DNA of 64,000 nt from Protula sp. h YS-2021. Its lineage: Eukaryota; Annelida; Polychaeta; Sabellida; Serpulidae. The first letter of the stretch is position 1; every line of letters begins with the position of its first letter. A program made the translations under genes and the position numbers. Of this stretch, positions 1 to 7,560 are shown piece by piece. The stretch is from positions 41,951,894-42,015,893 of the forward strand of contig OX457026.1 in NCBI GenBank assembly GCA_949752745.1, given 5' to 3'. The notes under the pieces are model-generated. The model saw nothing but the letters and a program-made list of their open reading frames with translations. It ran no database searches and was not told the DNA's origin.

Positions 1-148
1 TGACGTCATACTGTCTGGAGCGAAAGTCTGGAGCGAAAGTCTGGAGCGAAAGTTGTTTGATAGTGTTGGCCGAGTCAATCATCATGAAGTCAACGAACTC
101 CACCTGTCAATCAGTGTAACCATGGCAACAGACCCTAAAAAGTGATGA

Positions 149-769
149 CCCCCCCCCCCCCCCCCTCGAAATTGTGATTTTTGCATATTTATCCGTTTCA
201 GACGATTCTGAACATTTTTCATTTTTTGGGTCGACCACCCCCCCCCCCCCTCGAAATTGTGATTTTTGTATATTTATCCGTTTCAGACGATTCTGAACAT
301 TTTTCATTTTTTGGGTCGACCACCCCCCCCCCCCCTCGAAATTGTGATTTTTGTATATTTATCCGTTTCAGACGATTCTGAACATTTTTCATTTTTTGGG
401 TCGACCACCCCCCCCCCCTCGAAATTGTGATTTTTGTATATTTATCCGTTTCAGACGATTCTGAACATTTTTCATTTTTTGGGTCGACCACCCCCCCCCC
501 CGCTCGAAATTGTGATTTTTGTATATTTATCCGTTTCAGACGATTCTGAACATTTTTCATTTTTTGGGTCGACCACCCCCCCCCCTCGAAATTGTGATTT
601 TTGCATATTTATCCGTTTCAGACGATTCTGAACATTTTTCATTTTTTGGGTCGACCACCCCCCCCCCCCCCGAAATTGTGATTTTTGTATATTTATCCGT
701 TTCAGACGATTCTGAACATTTTTCATTTTTTGGGTCGACCCCCCCCCCTCCCTCCCTCCCCCCCCCCCA
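149..769. repeat. Left-arm 84-bp tandem array with C-runs (7 copies)
   Basis: Units start TCGAAATTGTGATTTTTG at about 166, 251, 336, 419, 504, 586 and 670. Spacing is 82-85 bp and varies mostly through the length of the C-run (about 10 to 17) ending each unit. Each unit ends in a GGGTCGACC palindrome before the C-run. Open reading frames through this array are artefacts of a period close to a multiple of three. Confidence 0.95.
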
Positions 770-847
770 GGACATACTATGTACCGACCCCCCCCCCACC
801 TAGGCGAGCAACATTCTGTCATGTCAGCTTCAGTTCCATCAGAGGGG

Positions 848-857
848 TATATAAGGG
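848..857 (+). promoter_or_regulatory. TATA box for a leader exon of the polymerase transcript
   Basis: GTATATAAGG lies about 30-35 bp upstream of a short leader that contains two splice-donor-like sites (887 and 955). It sits in the left-arm segment absent from the right arm, so it would be specific to the polymerase side. Confidence 0.55.
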
Positions 858-974
858 ATGAGCATCCAGCAGTGACAGTCATTTCGGTGAGTGGAGCAAG
901 GAAGCAATTGGATCACATCAGATCCAGGGATGACATCCAGTGACAACTATTTCGGTAAGTGTTTATTGAAACTT

Positions 975-1300
975 TATAAATAAAAAGTGAACTTTGTAAA
1001 CAAACTTTGTAAACAAACTTTAGTTATTTGCATAATTGAAACTTTGTAAACAAACTTTGTAAACAAACTGTGTAAACAAACTTTAGTTATTAGCATAATT
1101 GAAACTTTGTAAACAAACTTTGTAAACAAACTGTGTAAACAAACTTTAGTTATTTGCATAATTGAAACTTTGTAAACAAACTTTGTAAACAAACTTTATA
1201 AATAAAATTTGTAAACAAACTTTGTAAACAAACTTTATAAACAAAATTTGTAAACAAACTTTGTAAACAAACTTTGGTTATTTGCTTAATTGAAACTTTG
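975..1300. repeat. Short tandem repeat array with forkhead-type sites
   Basis: Units of TTTGTAAACAAAC are repeated, separated by TTAGTTATTTGCATAATTGA spacers. The octamer GTAAACAA, which is the FOX/DBE consensus, occurs 14 times between 996 and 1270. ATTTGCAT, a POU-octamer match, occurs twice. The array lies within the candidate leader intron. Confidence 0.85.
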
Positions 1301-1617
1301 TAAAACAATACCTTTCGTTATACTTGGTCGATTTATATGAAAATTTCACCATTTGATTCAGTTTTATGTAAAGTTTTGTTATAAAGTAGTCATAGGCTAT
1401 TTGCGCAGCTGGCTGTATGCATTTTTACCGCCATTACAGTGCTTCTTCGCGGATGAATACCATTTGGCAGACCATTTAACTTCACCGCTAGATGTCTCTG
1501 CTGTGCAGCAGTACAGCTGTACAACTGTAAGTGAGATATTCATATACACAAGTAAAATTCTGCTGAGTCAGCAATTTTGAAACAAGTTACACACCATATT
1601 TTGATTACCTGGAAGTA

Positions 1618-1626
1618 GTATAAAAG
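1618..1626 (+). promoter_or_regulatory. TATA box in inner left TIR block
   Basis: GTATAAAAG is followed by CATGAGTGAAACATG. The same block occurs inverted at 15766-15774, where it serves the first leftward gene. Here it would feed polB about 140 bp downstream. Confidence 0.6.
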
Positions 1627-1694
1627 CATGAGTGAAACATGTCAACTAGTCAACTAGTGATACATTCTGCTGAGTTAACACACCATTGAAGTGG

Positions 1695-1703
1695 TATAAA
1701 AGG
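1695..1703 (+). promoter_or_regulatory. Proximal TATA box of polB
   Basis: TATAAAAGG lies 68 bp before the polymerase ATG at 1763 and is followed by GAAGAGTGAAACG, like the box at 1618. Initiation about 30 bp downstream would give a short unspliced 5' UTR. Confidence 0.65.
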
Positions 1704-1762
1704 AAGAGTGAAACGTATAATTTTACTTCATTTCAGTTCTAGCAGTTGATGAAACAACAACG

Positions 1763-4700
1763 ATGGCAACAGTCTACTGTCATGATTGTGATGTGACATT
1801 TCCATCTCTGGAAGTGTTCGTGACACATAGATGTAAACCAGCTAGGTTGAAACGTGCTCGTGAAGAGCTTGTTGAGCAGATTGAAGCCAAGAGACGAAAG
1901 ACCTTACAAGATGATGTTGACAGACCTGATCCAGTCCTCTGCGGTGAATGTATTAAAATATTTCCATCTTTGGATGCGTTTGAGACGCATGCATGTGTTG
2001 AGATGGAAAATGTGTCTCATGAAGAACAAAGAAAGAAAGAGACAGGACAAGTAGGCAGAGGTAGAAGAGTGAGTCTTGGTGAAAACGCACAGGAAAGACG
2101 GTTTGAGCCTGAAGATGGATCGGATTTGCTACTCGAAATGCGACAACAAGAGAATAGAATCAAGAGACATTTGCTAGAGACGTTAAACCGTGGCATGAAA
2201 TGGTACATTGTGGTACATGCACGCTTCAAGAAAATGACACCAAATGTTGAAGGCGTGATGGTAGAACAAGTGGATAATGCCTTCATCAGTAGTCCAACGT
2301 ATGCAGCATACAATCCAACAGATATTGAGAAGGACTTGCCAGAAGCCTATAAAGAATTATTTACCAGGTTTGATGAACATGAGCGACAAGGCTCTGGCTG
2401 GGTGTTGGATAACATATTATTCATTGAAGTGCATACAGCTACGTCAGCGCCACTGGAAGCGAGCAGTTTTATCCCACTACCGAAGAAAGTACAGAGTACA
2501 AAAGGTGTGTTAAACATTCAGAATAAAGACAACAAGTGCTTCTTATGGTCTGTATTGGCTCACCTTCACCCTTCAACAAACAGTCCTTGCCGCGTGAGTC
2601 ATTACACACCATTTGAGAACGAATTGAAGGTGGAAGGCATGGCATTTCCCACCCCGATTACAGACATTCCAAAGTTTGAAAAGGAGAATGATGTGTCCAT
2701 TAACGTGTTTGGATATGAACATGATGTCGTTGTTCCCATACAACTCAGTCGAAACACCAGTGCGAGAGAAATCAACTTGCTTTTGATTAGCAATGACAAG
2801 ACAAGACATTACTGCCTCATCAAGAATTTCAGCAGACTAATGGCTTATCGATCAAAGCGTAAGACTGCAGCATTTTATTGTTTCAACTGTCTTCACGGGT
2901 TTATACGACAAGAGCTTTTAGATGAGCATCGTGAAGTGTGTGGCAAGCATGGCGCACAACGTTTATCATTCCCCAAGGAACCCTTCATCAAGTTCAAGAA
3001 TGTAGCCAAACAACAGCGAGCGCCGTTTGTCATTTATGCAGACTTTGAATGTTTCACGAAAAAGCATGAAGGAGATAAGTATCAGCATCATCGTCCAAAC
3101 AGCTTTGCCTATGTGGTTGTGAGCCAGTATGATACACGTGCTCCAGTCGTGTATCGAGGAGATAATGCCGTGAAAGTCTTTTTAGACCATATGGTGAATG
3201 AGCGTGATCGTATTGTGCATGGTTTACAACAGAAAAAGAAAATGGTGATGACTCATGAAGATGAAGAGCATTATAAGAACGCCACAGATTGCTACATTTG
3301 TCATGAGCCTCTAGGAGCAGATCATGTGAGAGATCATGACCATATCAATGGCAAATACCGTGGAGCTGCACATAATGAATGCAATTTACAATTTCGACTT
3401 CGAAAGGATAAGCAGGATGTTGAAGATTCTTTCATCATTCCTGTCTTTTTCCACAATTTACGAGGCTATGACAGCCATTTGATCATGGAAGAAATTGGAA
3501 AGTTCAAAAATGAGACGATTACAGTCATTCCCAACACCGTTGAGAAATATATTGCATTCACTATGAGCAATCTGAAATTTACAGACAGCTTTCAGTTCAT
3601 GAGTACTTCTCTACAGAAGCTGGTCTCCAACCTGGCAGCAGAAGGGAAAGACAACTTTTATAACATGACGTCACACATTCACGATAGTGAGCAACAAGAG
3701 TTACTGTTGAGAAAGGGAGTGTACCCTTATGATTACGTGGATGAGCCATCCAAGTTTGCTGAAACACAACTGCCGTCCAAGGACAAGTTTTACAGTCTGC
3801 TCAGTGTAGAAGACATTAGCGATGAGGATTATGCGCATGCGCAGAAGGTGTGGGAGACATTCCAGTGTACTACATTTGGCGAATACCATGACTTGTACCT
3901 GAAATCAGATGTGTTGCTGCTGGCTGACGTGTTTGAAAACTTTCGTCACGTATGTCTCAACACATATGAATTAGATCCTGCTCACTACTATACAGCGCCA
4001 GGACTGTCGTGGGATGCCATGTTGAAAGCGACAAAGGTGAAATTGGAATTGATCAACGACACTGACATGTACCAAATGATTGAACAAGGTCTACGTGGAG
4101 GAATATCTGTCATCACACACAAGTATGCGAAAGCAAATAACCCCTACGTAGCAGATTACGATCCCTTGAAACCAACCAACTACTTGACGTACCTGGATGC
4201 AAACAACTTGTATGGCTGGGCCATGTCGCAAAGCATGCCGGAAAGTGGATTTATGTGGGTGAGCGAGCCAGAATCCATTGACTTTATGGATGTGGATGAA
4301 GATGATGAGATTGGATACATTTTAGAAGTGGATTTGGAATACCCATATTCAATCCATGATCATCATAATCACTATCCAGTGGCTCCAGAACGGAAATGTG
4401 TGAAAGTGGGAGAATTATCAGAGCATAGTCAGAAGCTACGGAAAGATCTAAACATGAAAAGCAAGCCTAGTGAAAAGCTCATTCCCAACTTGTGTGACAA
4501 GAAGAAATATGTACTTCATTATAGAAATTTACAGCAATATGTCTCACTGGGATTGAAAGTCACGAAGGTGCATCGTGCCATCATGTTTGCACAGAGCAAA
4601 TGGTTGGCAAAATACATCTCCTTGAACACGGAAAAGAGAAAGTTGGCCAAGAACCCGTTTGAGAAAGACTTTTTCAAATTGATGAACAACTCGGTGTTTG

Positions 4701-5431
4701 GCAAAACCATGGAAAATGTAAGAAAACGCATCAATGTGGAACTTGTTCACCAGGAAAAGCGGTTCAAGAAACTTGTGGCCAAACCGTCCTTCCACAAATT
4801 TAGAATTTTCAACGAAGATTTGACCGCGGTACATTTGCGCAAAGTGGATCTGCTTCTGGATAAACCCATTCAAGTTGGTTTCACCATTCTCGACCTCAGC
4901 AAGGTGCTCATGTTTCACTTTCATTACAACTACATCAAGTATCCCGACGCCAAGCTGTTGTTCAGCGACACCGACAGTCTATGTTATGACATAGAAACGG
5001 ACGATATCTACAAAGACATGCAGGAAGATGCCGACTTGTTCGACACAAGTGACTATCCGCCAGATCATTTCCTGCATTCCAACGTGAACAAGAAAGTGCT
5101 TGGGAAAATGAAAGATGAGACGGCGGGCATTCCCATTGAAGAGTTTGTTGGACTTCGACCGAAAATGTATAGTATGATATATGGTGGGAAAGAAAAACGT
5201 ACGGCCAAAGGCATCACTCGCGCGTGTCAAAGACGGATGAAACATCAGCAGTATAGAGACAGTTTGTTCAACCAAACACAAACGATGACCACAGGACACA
5301 TCATACGAAGTCATGACCACCAGATTTTCTCGGAGAAGTTGAGGAAAGTGGCTCTCTCTCCCTTTGATGACAAGCGATATGTGATGAGTGATGGCTATTC
5401 CACTTTGGCGCATGGGCATTACAGTATATAA
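1763..5431 (+). CDS. polB: Protein-primed family B DNA polymerase (Polinton PolB)
   Basis: The 1222-residue protein would copy the linear element from its ends. Two CxxC...HxC zinc fingers open it (C6/C9/H22/C24 and C60/C63/H76/C78), and a third finger lies near 375. A block with CFLW (about 258) and HYCLIK (about 348) is shared by Polinton polymerases, as I recall the family. Exonuclease motifs follow: Exo I YADFEC (about 425), Exo II HNLRGYDSHL (about 563), Exo III KSDVLLLAD (about 713). An endonuclease VII-like CxxC...RDHDH...GAAHNECN module sits between Exo I and Exo II (about 509-541). Polymerase motifs are LDANNLYGW (about 810), MNNSVFGKTMEN (about 971) and DTDS (about 1068). All catalytic acidic residues are present. 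The ATG is in good context and follows a TATA box. Confidence 0.96.
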   Translation: MATVYCHDCDVTFPSLEVFVTHRCKPARLKRAREELVEQIEAKRRKTLQDDVDRPDPVLCGECIKIFPSLDAFETHACVEMENVSHEEQRKKETGQVGRGRRVSLGENAQERRFEPEDGSDLLLEMRQQENRIKRHLLETLNRGMKWYIVVHARFKKMTPNVEGVMVEQVDNAFISSPTYAAYNPTDIEKDLPEAYKELFTRFDEHERQGSGWVLDNILFIEVHTATSAPLEASSFIPLPKKVQSTKGVLNIQNKDNKCFLWSVLAHLHPSTNSPCRVSHYTPFENELKVEGMAFPTPITDIPKFEKENDVSINVFGYEHDVVVPIQLSRNTSAREINLLLISNDKTRHYCLIKNFSRLMAYRSKRKTAAFYCFNCLHGFIRQELLDEHREVCGKHGAQRLSFPKEPFIKFKNVAKQQRAPFVIYADFECFTKKHEGDKYQHHRPNSFAYVVVSQYDTRAPVVYRGDNAVKVFLDHMVNERDRIVHGLQQKKKMVMTHEDEEHYKNATDCYICHEPLGADHVRDHDHINGKYRGAAHNECNLQFRLRKDKQDVEDSFIIPVFFHNLRGYDSHLIMEEIGKFKNETITVIPNTVEKYIAFTMSNLKFTDSFQFMSTSLQKLVSNLAAEGKDNFYNMTSHIHDSEQQELLLRKGVYPYDYVDEPSKFAETQLPSKDKFYSLLSVEDISDEDYAHAQKVWETFQCTTFGEYHDLYLKSDVLLLADVFENFRHVCLNTYELDPAHYYTAPGLSWDAMLKATKVKLELINDTDMYQMIEQGLRGGISVITHKYAKANNPYVADYDPLKPTNYLTYLDANNLYGWAMSQSMPESGFMWVSEPESIDFMDVDEDDEIGYILEVDLEYPYSIHDHHNHYPVAPERKCVKVGELSEHSQKLRKDLNMKSKPSEKLIPNLCDKKKYVLHYRNLQQYVSLGLKVTKVHRAIMFAQSKWLAKYISLNTEKRKLAKNPFEKDFFKLMNNSVFGKTMENVRKRINVELVHQEKRFKKLVAKPSFHKFRIFNEDLTAVHLRKVDLLLDKPIQVGFTILDLSKVLMFHFHYNYIKYPDAKLLFSDTDSLCYDIETDDIYKDMQEDADLFDTSDYPPDHFLHSNVNKKVLGKMKDETAGIPIEEFVGLRPKMYSMIYGGKEKRTAKGITRACQRRMKHQQYRDSLFNQTQTMTTGHIIRSHDHQIFSEKLRKVALSPFDDKRYVMSDGYSTLAHGHYSI

Positions 5432-5432
5432 G
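5424..5432 (+). promoter_or_regulatory. TATA box overlapping the polB stop codon
   Basis: GTATATAAG contains the TAA stop of polB (5429-5431). It lies 55 bp upstream of the next ATG (5487), an ordinary TATA-to-ATG distance for this element. Confidence 0.7.
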
Positions 5433-5486
5433 GGGGAGACACTTCAACTTTAGAGTCAGTTGAGGTGTGAACACTGAAGCATCAAC

Positions 5487-5831
5487 ATGAAAAGATCTGC
5501 AACAACGGATATGGATACTCTTGCTGATACAGTGAAAGACATGAATGTGAAACATCCTGATACTACCATCAAGAAATTAAAAGTGGAGATAGCACCAACA
5601 CCACAGTCGTGGGATGGAATGCTTTCTCTAGGCAATGGAAAGTATATCAAGATTATGAAACAAAGTAATGAAGGTGTGGTGAACATTCGCAAATACCTCA
5701 GAGATGAGGGGACTGGAAAAAACCGTCCAACGAAAAAGGGAATTTTGCTGACAATACCTGAATGGAAAATGATGAAGAAGCAGGTGAAAGAAGTGGATAA
5801 AAGGCTTCGCAGACAAGACGACAAGTCATAA
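5487..5831 (+). CDS. PC4/SUB1-like single-stranded DNA-binding protein
   Basis: The 114-residue protein has a lysine-rich N-terminal half. Its C-terminal half follows the transcriptional coactivator PC4 pattern: a short beta strand LGNGKYIKI, then VVNIRKYL, a loop ending KKGILLTIPEW, and a closing helix. The family's hallmark block is (V/I)-(D/N)-I-R-x-(Y/W), then K-(K/R)-G-I-x-L, then W and a helix, and all of it is present here. PC4 proteins bind single-stranded or melted DNA. A role in late transcription or in coating displaced strands during protein-primed replication is inference. The gene follows a TATA box at the polB stop and heads a cluster of related small genes. Confidence 0.75.
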   Translation: MKRSATTDMDTLADTVKDMNVKHPDTTIKKLKVEIAPTPQSWDGMLSLGNGKYIKIMKQSNEGVVNIRKYLRDEGTGKNRPTKKGILLTIPEWKMMKKQVKEVDKRLRRQDDKS

Positions 5832-5844
5832 CAAGGTAACAATC

Positions 5845-6219
5845 ATGAATGCACTCATGTTGGACGATGGTGTCTACCTTAAAGTTAATGAGAGGAATGA
5901 AGTGATGATGGGTTCTCGGAGATGTTCTGCTTATCGGTTTAAACCTGAAGTGTGGAAAGACTTTAAAAACATACCGCTTGAAGCTGGGTTTAAACGCAGA
6001 CTTGAAAATAAACTGGAAGTGACGGTGGCTGAATATGATTCTAAGATACGTGTGACATTCTGTAGAAATCTTTTACAGGATTATCCAAAGGATTATAAGG
6101 GAGTTGTGCCAGACACACCCTATGCACAGTTGATCTTCTTTGATATCAAGAACTGGCGCGCAATCTTACGATTCCTAGAAGCGATACAACATCCGCTGTT
6201 CGACATCATCCGAGTATAA
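5845..6219 (+). CDS. Small protein with two divergent PC4-like units
   Basis: This 124-residue protein starts 13 bases after the previous stop. It looks like two half-domains in tandem. Each has short strands and then a closing x-W-(K/R)-x-(F/I)-L helix: FKPEVWKDF in the first, FFDIKNWRAILRFL in the second. The spacing and the terminal W-helix match the neighbouring PC4-like proteins, but the KKG block is lost. No catalytic motif is visible. It is probably a DNA-binding or structural accessory protein; the family call is my reading of pattern, not a search. The stop codon lies in a TATAAAAT sequence. Confidence 0.6.
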   Translation: MNALMLDDGVYLKVNERNEVMMGSRRCSAYRFKPEVWKDFKNIPLEAGFKRRLENKLEVTVAEYDSKIRVTFCRNLLQDYPKDYKGVVPDTPYAQLIFFDIKNWRAILRFLEAIQHPLFDIIRV

Positions 6220-6224
6220 AATAC

Positions 6225-6578
6225 ATGGACGAGATGGAAGACGACTATGTGTTGGATTATGAACCCATGACATATGGATTCTCATACATGAGAAACTTAT
6301 GTGATGATATTGTGCTACGACATTTTGGACAGTATCTCGTCCTATCGCTTGATGACCAATCCGTGTTGAAGGATCATCTAGACAAGTTGAGAATACCCGG
6401 CTTTCTCCTAGCAGTCTCAAATGAATTAGAAGTGCGTGTGACTGAGAACGGTCTAGACGTGTTTGTACAATTTCGCCAATATGACGAGCTTACAGAAGAC
6501 TGCGACATCATCACCCTCAGCACCGTGGAATGGAACGCGCTGTTGCAAGCATTGGATTGGAAAGAACCTGACGCTTGA
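6225..6578 (+). CDS. PC4-like accessory protein, probably cut short by a frame change
   Basis: The 117-residue frame starts MDEMEDDY with an acidic N-terminus. It ends in a unit like that of the previous gene: LEVRVTENGLDVFVQF, then ITLSTVEWNALLQAL. It stops at 6578 soon after the closing helix. The +1 frame over the same bases (6463-6861) continues with residues homologous to the 14537-15184 protein, and that homology begins inside the overlap. The two frames may therefore be parts of one longer gene. A TATA-like TATAAAAT lies only 4 bases before the first ATG, so M4 or M15 may be the true start. Confidence 0.6.
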   Translation: MDEMEDDYVLDYEPMTYGFSYMRNLCDDIVLRHFGQYLVLSLDDQSVLKDHLDKLRIPGFLLAVSNELEVRVTENGLDVFVQFRQYDELTEDCDIITLSTVEWNALLQALDWKEPDA

Positions 6579-6861
6579 ATTCAAAGAGAATGGAATACAA
6601 CTTATGCGGGGTATCAAATCCATTGAGCTGACACAACATATATGGACATGGATACGTGTGATGGACATAAATGAAGGATATGAACTGAAACTGTCTGAAC
6701 ATGAAACTGCTAAAGTGATAAAGTTTGGTGATATGCGTTATGTGAGCTTTCATAGCATTTACAAACACGGATGTAATGTCTATGATACCTATATCAATTT
6801 AGATTCTAATGAATGGCATGCATTGATGAATGTATTGAAAAATGAATGTGATTGTAAATAG
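6463..6861 (+). CDS. PC4-like domain, downstream +1 frame
   Basis: The conserved part starts at about 6565 (NLTLEF) and runs to the stop. It contains FGDMRYVSF, then INLDSNEWHALMNVL. It matches the 14537-15184 protein (NLTITV, LDMRYVSF, INMNDGEWETLL) in order and spacing, and MRYVSV is also the strand sequence in animal PC4. The first ~34 codons overlap the 6225 gene and look like shadow sequence. Expression could need a +1 frameshift near 6561-6565, an internal ATG (6604 is in frame), or the break may be a mutation or sequencing error. It is the last rightward gene before the poly(A) region. Confidence 0.55.
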   Translation: MYNFANMTSLQKTATSSPSAPWNGTRCCKHWIGKNLTLEFKENGIQLMRGIKSIELTQHIWTWIRVMDINEGYELKLSEHETAKVIKFGDMRYVSFHSIYKHGCNVYDTYINLDSNEWHALMNVLKNECDCK

Positions 6862-7100
6862 ACTTTGTAAATAGTGTAAATAGACTTTGTAGTTAAGAAT
6901 TTGTAAATAGTGTAAATAGACTTTGTAAATAAAAGTTTGTAAATAGTGTAAATAAAATTTTGTAAATAGTGTAAATAGACTTTGTAAATAAAAGTTTGTA
7001 AATAGTGTAAATAGACTTTGTAGTTAAGAATTTGTAAATAGTGTAAATAGTGTTTGTAGTTAAGAGTTTGTAAATAGTGTTTGTAAACTTTGTAAATAGA
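6852..7100. repeat. GTAAATAGTGTAAATAGAC short repeats
   Basis: Variants of TTTGTAAATAGTGTAAATAGAC repeat immediately after, and including, the last rightward stop codon. They resemble the leader-intron repeats but lack the GTAAACAA core. Confidence 0.85.
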
Positions 7101-7104
7101 ACAC

Positions 7105-7110
7105 AATAAA
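7105..7110 (+). terminator. Poly(A) signal of the rightward genes
   Basis: AATAAA lies 244 bases after the last rightward stop codon and is followed by a T/G-rich stretch (GTTTGAAAACTTGGTTTGTT), as expected for a cleavage site. Confidence 0.65.
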
Positions 7111-7139
7111 CAAGACAGTTGTTTGAAAACTTGGTTTGT

Positions 7140-7145
7140 TTTATT
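7140..7145 (-). terminator. Poly(A) signal of the leftward genes
   Basis: TTTATT on the + strand reads AATAAA on the minus strand. It lies 30 bp beyond the rightward signal, so the two transcription units meet tail to tail. Confidence 0.5.
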
Positions 7146-7312
7146 TAACAACAACTTAACTAATATAACAACAACTTAACTAATATAACAACAACTTAAC
7201 TACAACTTAACTAATATAACAACAACATTAATAAAAACAACAACATTAATAAAACAACAACATTAATAAAACAACAACATTAATAAAACAACAACAACAT
7301 TAATAAAACAAT
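7146..7312. repeat. AACAACAACTTAACTAATAT and AACAACATTAATAAA simple repeats
   Basis: Two short units repeat in the convergent spacer. Several TAATAAAA copies give further possible poly(A) signals on the + strand. Confidence 0.85.
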
Positions 7313-7506
7313 GGTTTATAATGTCTATATACAAAATCCTTTACAATAAAATCGCCATCCTTTCTTTTTAATATATTCACAATATCAAACATACTCTGAC
7401 CTCGAGCTCTATGTAATATATAATATACACAATAAAAACCACATGACGATGATATTGGCGTTTGTAATGAGATAGAATTATACATATAGTCATTTCTTAA
7501 AAACAT
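7300..7506 (-). pseudogene. Adenain-like cysteine protease, C-terminal remnant
   Basis: Only 68 residues remain. They hold the catalytic-cysteine block SSSCGFYCVYYILH followed by the usual helix and a DFIVKDFVYRHY end, as in adenovirus-type (Ulp1-fold) maturation proteases of Polintons. Those enzymes are typically about 200 residues, with the catalytic His and Asp/Glu in the N-terminal half. That half is missing, because the major capsid gene ends only 54 bp upstream. No spliced N-terminal piece can be placed. The element probably cannot process its own capsid proteins without a helper. Confidence 0.7.
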
Positions 7507-7560
7507 GTCTAAACGACATCATGACATCATGACTCAATATGGCATCAATCTGCTTCGTGT

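Larger units (their letters stand above)
1..1670. repeat. Left terminal inverted repeat, with an inserted segment
   Basis: Bases 1-165 match the reverse complement of about 16272-16410, including the repeated GGAGCGAAAGTCT units and the CATGGCAACAGACCCTAAAA block. The 84-bp array follows, and bases about 1508-1667 match the reverse complement of 15735-15885. Between the array and that inner block the left arm has about 740 bp (770-1507) with no counterpart on the right. The inner block carries a TATA box, so each arm brings a promoter facing inward. Confidence 0.9.
955..1736 (+). other. Candidate 5'-UTR intron upstream of polB
   Basis: A strong donor (TTCG|GTAAGTG) lies at 955 and a second (TTCG|GTGAGTG) at 887, within a duplicated leader motif. 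A pyrimidine-rich acceptor TTACTTCATTTCAG ends at 1736, 26 bases before the polymerase ATG. Splicing would remove the forkhead-site repeats and two further TATA boxes. This is read from splice consensus only; there is no transcript evidence here. Confidence 0.45.

Noticed and set aside
107..882. Several 60-136-codon frames on both strands in the left arm
   Set aside because: They are products of the 84-bp tandem array with C/G-runs; they shift with run length and repeat the same peptide.
6789..7154. 121-codon minus-strand frame rich in Tyr/Leu/His
   Set aside because: Translation of the GTAAATAGTG simple repeat.
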